The notes under the pieces are model-generated. The model saw only the letters and a program-made list of their open reading frames with translations. It was not told the DNA's origin and searched no databases. Source: Bacteroidales bacterium (GTDB lineage: Bacteria; Bacteroidota; Bacteroidia; Bacteroidales; GCA-2748055). From it: DNA of 45,725 nt. Both the position numbers and the translations under genes were made by a program. The stretch spans positions 1 to 45,725 of the forward strand of contig JAIPBT010000035.1 in assembly GCA_021738565.1 (NCBI GenBank). The letters are read 5' to 3'. Below, piece by piece: positions 41,932 to 45,725 of this stretch (position 1 is the first letter of the stretch; each line of letters opens with the position of its first letter).

Positions 41932-44778
41932 GTGTTTCTGAAGCAACTGGCAAAATACATCTGTGACAATCATGCTGAACAGCTTGGTAATGCTTGTTTT
42001 GTATTTCCGAACAGGAGGTCAGGCCTGTTTTTCAGACGTTCCCTGGTAAACAACCTGGACAGGATCAGCTGGGCACCTGAAATCATCACCATTAATGAAT
42101 TTATGCAACAGGTCAGCGGGTTGGAACTTGCTGATCCCGTGGAGACAATCCTGGTACTGTATGATATTTATAAGGGATCAGTTTCCAATCCGGATCCCTT
42201 TGATTCTTTTCATCCATGGGGGGAAATGATGATCAGTGATTATGATTCCATAGACAAATACCTTGTGGATCCTGAAGCGATCTTCCGAAATATTATAGAC
42301 CTGAAGGAGATCGAAGAAAAATTTGGTGGTCTGACTGAAGAGCAGGTGGAATATATCAGGAAATTCTGGAGCAGTTTCCTGCAGGGCAACATGACTTTTG
42401 AAAAGGACAGTTTCCTCTCCATCTGGAAGGTATTGCCTTCGGTATATAAGAAACTCAATGCACGGCTCAGAGATGAAGGGAAAGGTTACGAGGGGATGTT
42501 ATACAGGGAGGCATCAGGAATGGATATGGTGGTGATGGATGAAATCATCTCGGGAAGGCAATTTTATTTTGTTGGATTCAATGCATTATGTGAAGCAGAA
42601 AAAAGGTTGTTCAGGAAACTTCAAAAGAGGAACAACGCCACCTTTTTCTGGGATTATGATGAAATGTACCTGAACGACCAAAGCAGGGAAGCAGGGAGGT
42701 TTATAAGGAATAACATCCGGGAATTCCCTCCTCCTGTGGATCTTGGAATTTTTTCAAACCTGGGGAATAGGACTTCAATAAGAATATATGACCTTCCTAC
42801 CAATGTCCTGCAGGCAAAAACCATGCATGATATCCTATTGGAGCACCAGTCGCCGGTGGAAGATCCTGATGATACCGCTGTAATTCTTTGCGACGAAAAT
42901 CTGTTGATGCCGGTACTTGTTTCCTTACCTGAGAATATTGAACAGGTGAATATCACCATGGGATATCCTTTTAGAAGTACTCCGCTGAACAGCTTTGTGG
43001 AAGGAATTATAAAGCTGCAGAGCAACACGAGGACAAGTAAAAAGAATAGTGGAAGTTTCTACCACAAGGATGTTCTTTCTATTCTTAATCATCAATATTA
43101 CAAGAATTTAACCGGCAACGATACGCGGGATCTCATATCGCGGCTTGTTAAAGAGAACCATGTGTATGTCGGGGAGGAATATTTTGAAGATCAGTTTGCC
43201 CGGAAAATATTCAGAAGGACAGGTACAATAGATCTGTTTTGTGATTACCTGCGGGACATTCTGGAATATGTTTTGAAGAATCTTCCCGGTGTTGAAGGAG
43301 GTTTTTACAGGGAACTTGACAAAGAATATATACTGGTAATGCTTAACAGGCTGCGCAAGCTGGAAACCTTTTTTTCAGAAAGCCTGGATGTTGAACTGCC
43401 TGCATTTATAAGGTATTACAGGAGAATATTGTCCAATCTGAGGATTCCGTTTGAAGGGGAACCACTGGCCGGTCTTCAAATCATGGGAATTCTTGAGACC
43501 AGGTTGCTGGATTTTAAGAATATCATCATGTTGTCTGTCAATGAAGAGGTTATGCCTCAAACCATTAAAACGAATTCATTTATACCCTATTCACTTCGGT
43601 TTGCTTTTGGATTGCCGGTGCGCGAGGATATGGATGCCATATATGCTTATTATTTCTTCAGGATCATACAACGTGCCACGAATATCGATCTTCTTTTTAA
43701 CAGTGCAACTGAAGGGGTGAACACCGGTGAGATGAGCAGGTACCTGTACCAAATGAAATATGAGTTTGGAGCAGAAATAATCCGTCCGTTACTGTCCGTG
43801 AGTTCCAATGTAATAGCACCCGTTATCGTTCCAAAAACGAAAGCAATTATCAGCATAATGGATAAGTATTTGACAGACGGTGAAGATGAATCATTTTTAT
43901 CTCCTTCTTCACTGAATACTTATGTTGAATGCAGACTGAAGTTCTATTTCAGGAAAGTGGCAGGAATCGGGGAGCAGGAAGAGTTGTCTGAGGAGCTTGA
44001 TGCAATCGGATTTGGCAATATTCTTCACAATACGATCCAGGTACTTTATGAAAGTTTTAACAGTGAAGCAGCAACTGCAACAGCGGAAAATCTGAAACAG
44101 CTGTTGAAAAACGGCAGGATCAGTCGGACGTTGTTGAATGAATTCAGAAAGGAATATTTTAAATCTGATACCAACAGGGAACTTGAAGGTAAAAACCTTG
44201 TTATTTATGAGATTCTTAAGCGGTACATTCGAAAGATCGTGGAGACCGATATGCAGTTTGCTCCATTCAAAATCATCGATCTTGAAGGCACTTATCAGAC
44301 TATAAGGTATATTCATTTAAGGGATGGAACTGCAGGAGTTAAGATTGGAGGGAAGATAGACAGGGTAGACAAAACCTCAGATGGATTGACCCGCATCATT
44401 GATTACAAGACGGGAAGTTCTCAACAGAATGTACAATCCATTGATTCATTGTTTGATGCAGAAAACAGGAGCAGGAGCAAGGAAGCTTTTCAGGCATTTC
44501 TGTATGCATCCCTTTTCCTTGCAAAATTTCCGGATGCAAAGGTCCAGCCAGGACTGTATGTCATTAAGGAATTATACAGAAAAGATTTCAGTCCGGTTTT
44601 TCAATTAAAAGAACCTGAAAAGCAGGAGCTTATCACCTTCAATGAGCACAAGGATGAATTCAATGGAAAACTGAATGACCTGCTTGTGGAGATCTTTGAT
44701 CCGGATGTGCCGTTTTCACAGACCGAAATAGAGGATCGCTGCAGGTATTGTGAATTTAAAAGACTATGCAACAGGTAA
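41932..44778 (+). CDS. addB: AddB-like PD-(D/E)XK nuclease/helicase-like protein
   Basis: 948 aa from GTG 41932, with no ATG in reach. The second subunit of an AddAB-like enzyme. The N-terminal region (NACFVFPNRRSGLFFRRSL) resembles inactive helicase domains. The C-terminal nuclease has DGLTRIIDYKTGSSQQN (the D...DYK core) and a Fe-S cluster set split as in AddB: one Cys in TYVECRLKFYFRKVAG (about residue 666) and three at the end in CRYCEFKRLCNR. No Walker A GKT is evident, consistent with AddB-type proteins of this phylum that lack ATP hydrolysis (inference). It lies after addA and the radical SAM gene on the same strand. Confidence 0.82.
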   Translation: MFLKQLAKYICDNHAEQLGNACFVFPNRRSGLFFRRSLVNNLDRISWAPEIITINEFMQQVSGLELADPVETILVLYDIYKGSVSNPDPFDSFHPWGEMMISDYDSIDKYLVDPEAIFRNIIDLKEIEEKFGGLTEEQVEYIRKFWSSFLQGNMTFEKDSFLSIWKVLPSVYKKLNARLRDEGKGYEGMLYREASGMDMVVMDEIISGRQFYFVGFNALCEAEKRLFRKLQKRNNATFFWDYDEMYLNDQSREAGRFIRNNIREFPPPVDLGIFSNLGNRTSIRIYDLPTNVLQAKTMHDILLEHQSPVEDPDDTAVILCDENLLMPVLVSLPENIEQVNITMGYPFRSTPLNSFVEGIIKLQSNTRTSKKNSGSFYHKDVLSILNHQYYKNLTGNDTRDLISRLVKENHVYVGEEYFEDQFARKIFRRTGTIDLFCDYLRDILEYVLKNLPGVEGGFYRELDKEYILVMLNRLRKLETFFSESLDVELPAFIRYYRRILSNLRIPFEGEPLAGLQIMGILETRLLDFKNIIMLSVNEEVMPQTIKTNSFIPYSLRFAFGLPVREDMDAIYAYYFFRIIQRATNIDLLFNSATEGVNTGEMSRYLYQMKYEFGAEIIRPLLSVSSNVIAPVIVPKTKAIISIMDKYLTDGEDESFLSPSSLNTYVECRLKFYFRKVAGIGEQEELSEELDAIGFGNILHNTIQVLYESFNSEAATATAENLKQLLKNGRISRTLLNEFRKEYFKSDTNRELEGKNLVIYEILKRYIRKIVETDMQFAPFKIIDLEGTYQTIRYIHLRDGTAGVKIGGKIDRVDKTSDGLTRIIDYKTGSSQQNVQSIDSLFDAENRSRSKEAFQAFLYASLFLAKFPDAKVQPGLYVIKELYRKDFSPVFQLKEPEKQELITFNEHKDEFNGKLNDLLVEIFDPDVPFSQTEIEDRCRYCEFKRLCNR

Positions 44779-44786
44779 TTACAGTA

Positions 44787-44818
44787 ATATATATATTAAT
44801 CACTATTTAAATATATAT
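44787..44818. repeat. 32-bp AT-rich imperfect palindrome, copy 2
   Basis: ATATATATATTAAT + CACT + ATTTAAATATATAT, identical in both arms to 5479-5510. It lies between convergent addB and trmD. Confidence 0.45.
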
Positions 44819-44893
44819 AATATAGCAAAGGGTCGGTAATGAATCCGGATTGATCCTGATCTGTGAAGGATATTTTCAGCCTGATTTATTCTA

Positions 44894-45577
44894 TTATTTC
44901 TCATCTTCGAGGAGGTCCGGTCTGAGCTTTTTTGTTTTTTCCAATGCCTTACGGTGTTTCCATTCATCAATTTTTGCAGCATGACCAGAGAGCAGGATTT
45001 CGGGAACTTTCCAACCTTTGAAATTTGCGGGCCGGGTGTAAACCGGTGGGGAAAGAAGGTTGTCCTGGTAGGAATCCGAAAGGGCAGATACAGTATCTGA
45101 AATTGCACCGGGCAGCAGTCTGATGATGCTGTCTGTAATTACAGCTGCAGCAATTTCTCCTCCTGACAATACATAATCGCCAATGGAGAGTTCCATTGTA
45201 ACCAGGTGGTCGCGTACGCGCTGATCAACACCTTTATAGTGTCCGCATAATATGATAATATTTTCCAGTGTACTCAGGCGGTTAGCGGTTTTTTGGTTGT
45301 ATGTCGGTGCATCAGGAGTTGTAAATATAATTTCATCATAGGAGCGCTCCGAAGTCAGCGATTGAATTGCCCTTTCAATGGGTTCAATGCCCATCACCAT
45401 TCCTGGTTCACCACCGTAAGGATAATCATCCACACTGCGGTGTTTATCTGTTGAGAAGTCACGAAGGTTATGCAGGTATATCTCAGCCAGTCCCTTGTCT
45501 ATCGCCCTTTTTACAATTGAATGGGAAAACGGGCCATTTAATAGTTCAGGTAAAACCGTTATTATATCAATTCTCAC
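44894..45577 (-). CDS. trmD: tRNA (guanine-N1)-methyltransferase
   Basis: 227 aa if started at GTG 45577, whose product begins [12 protein letters not shown] like most TrmD proteins. The frame also has a GTG at 45592 inside the repeat, adding five residues. Methylates G37 next to the anticodon to prevent frameshifting, using SAM bound in a trefoil knot: [16 protein letters not shown], then [27 protein letters not shown]. The catalytic [13 protein letters not shown] is also present. The hairpin repeat begins about 13 bp before the preferred start, so it may supply or disrupt the leader. Convergent with addB. Confidence 0.93.
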   Translation of the reverse strand: MRIDIITVLPELLNGPFSHSIVKRAIDKGLAEIYLHNLRDFSTDKHRSVDDYPYGGEPGMVMGIEPIERAIQSLTSERSYDEIIFTTPDAPTYNQKTANRLSTLENIIILCGHYKGVDQRVRDHLVTMELSIGDYVLSGGEIAAAVITDSIIRLLPGAISDTVSALSDSYQDNLLSPPVYTRPANFKGWKVPEILLSGHAAKIDEWKHRKALEKTKKLRPDLLEDEK

Positions 45578-45589
45578 TGATGGTCTTTT

Positions 45590-45725
45590 CACTAGTATAT
45601 AATTTAGTTAAGCGTCTGTATTTCATATAATTATTAACTCAAATAAATGACAATTTCGATATTGATACCGTGGAACCCTCATGTTATATGCATTCCCTGT
45701 TGCGAACGATAGTGCATGAGGGTTT
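45590..45725 (+). repeat. 136-bp hairpin repeat, right-end copy
   Basis: From ACTAGTATATAATTTAG to the window end this follows the unit 110-244 without indels but with scattered substitutions in its first half. The outer stem is AACCCTCATG (45674-45683) with CATGAGGGTT (45715-45724). The window stops two bases before the unit's end. Whether more copies follow is unknown. Confidence 0.85.

Overview
This window looks like chromosomal DNA of an anaerobic Bacteroidota, most likely Bacteroidales/Marinilabiliales-like. The evidence is a type IX secretion C-terminal domain (gliding-motility type), a -33 TTTG / -7 TAnnTTTG promoter, weak or absent Shine-Dalgarno sites, an AddAB-type nuclease pair, an AmgK-RapZ/MurU amino-sugar module and a NagB-PIG-L fusion. 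Placement below phylum is inference. Both window ends lie inside the same 136-bp hairpin repeat, which suggests a contig broken at a repeat array.

Left third (0-18 kb, mostly minus strand): tandem hairpin repeats, then a metY-metH methionine operon. A good Bacteroidota promoter, a SAM-I riboswitch and a short Met-rich leader ORF precede it. Next come a membrane-anchored sulfotransferase, a deleted DUF3078 pseudogene, an undecaprenol/diacylglycerol kinase, an LRR protein with a J-domain-like HPD motif, a transsulfuration enzyme, a long-chain acyl-CoA ligase, purA, a Fur-family regulator, a RelA/SpoT enzyme and a T9SS-type fibronectin protein.

Middle (18-36 kb, plus strand): a ClC channel, an MscS channel, a second small sulfotransferase and a CNNM/CBS protein. 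They are followed by the most striking block, a complete aprBA-qmoABC cluster: dissimilatory-type APS reductase plus its quinone-linked electron-transfer complex. No sat or dsr gene is in the window. Then comes an amino-sugar block (AmgK-RapZ fusion, a 44-aa four-cysteine protein, a MurU-like nucleotidyltransferase, NagB-PIG-L) and an assimilatory-type CysH with Fe-S cysteines.

Right (36-45.7 kb): mnmA (minus), addA-like, a YhcC-type radical SAM gene and addB-like (plus), trmD (minus), and again the 136-bp repeat.

Sulfur is the common theme: APS reduction by two unrelated enzymes, methionine synthesis, transsulfuration, sulfotransfer and tRNA thiolation. Superimposed is a family of about 142-150 bp non-coding elements with imperfect terminal inverted repeats and perfect 6-bp TA-rich target duplications, here called the GTGTC MITE family. 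It occurs as four near-full copies plus several end remnants, often inserted exactly at stop codons.
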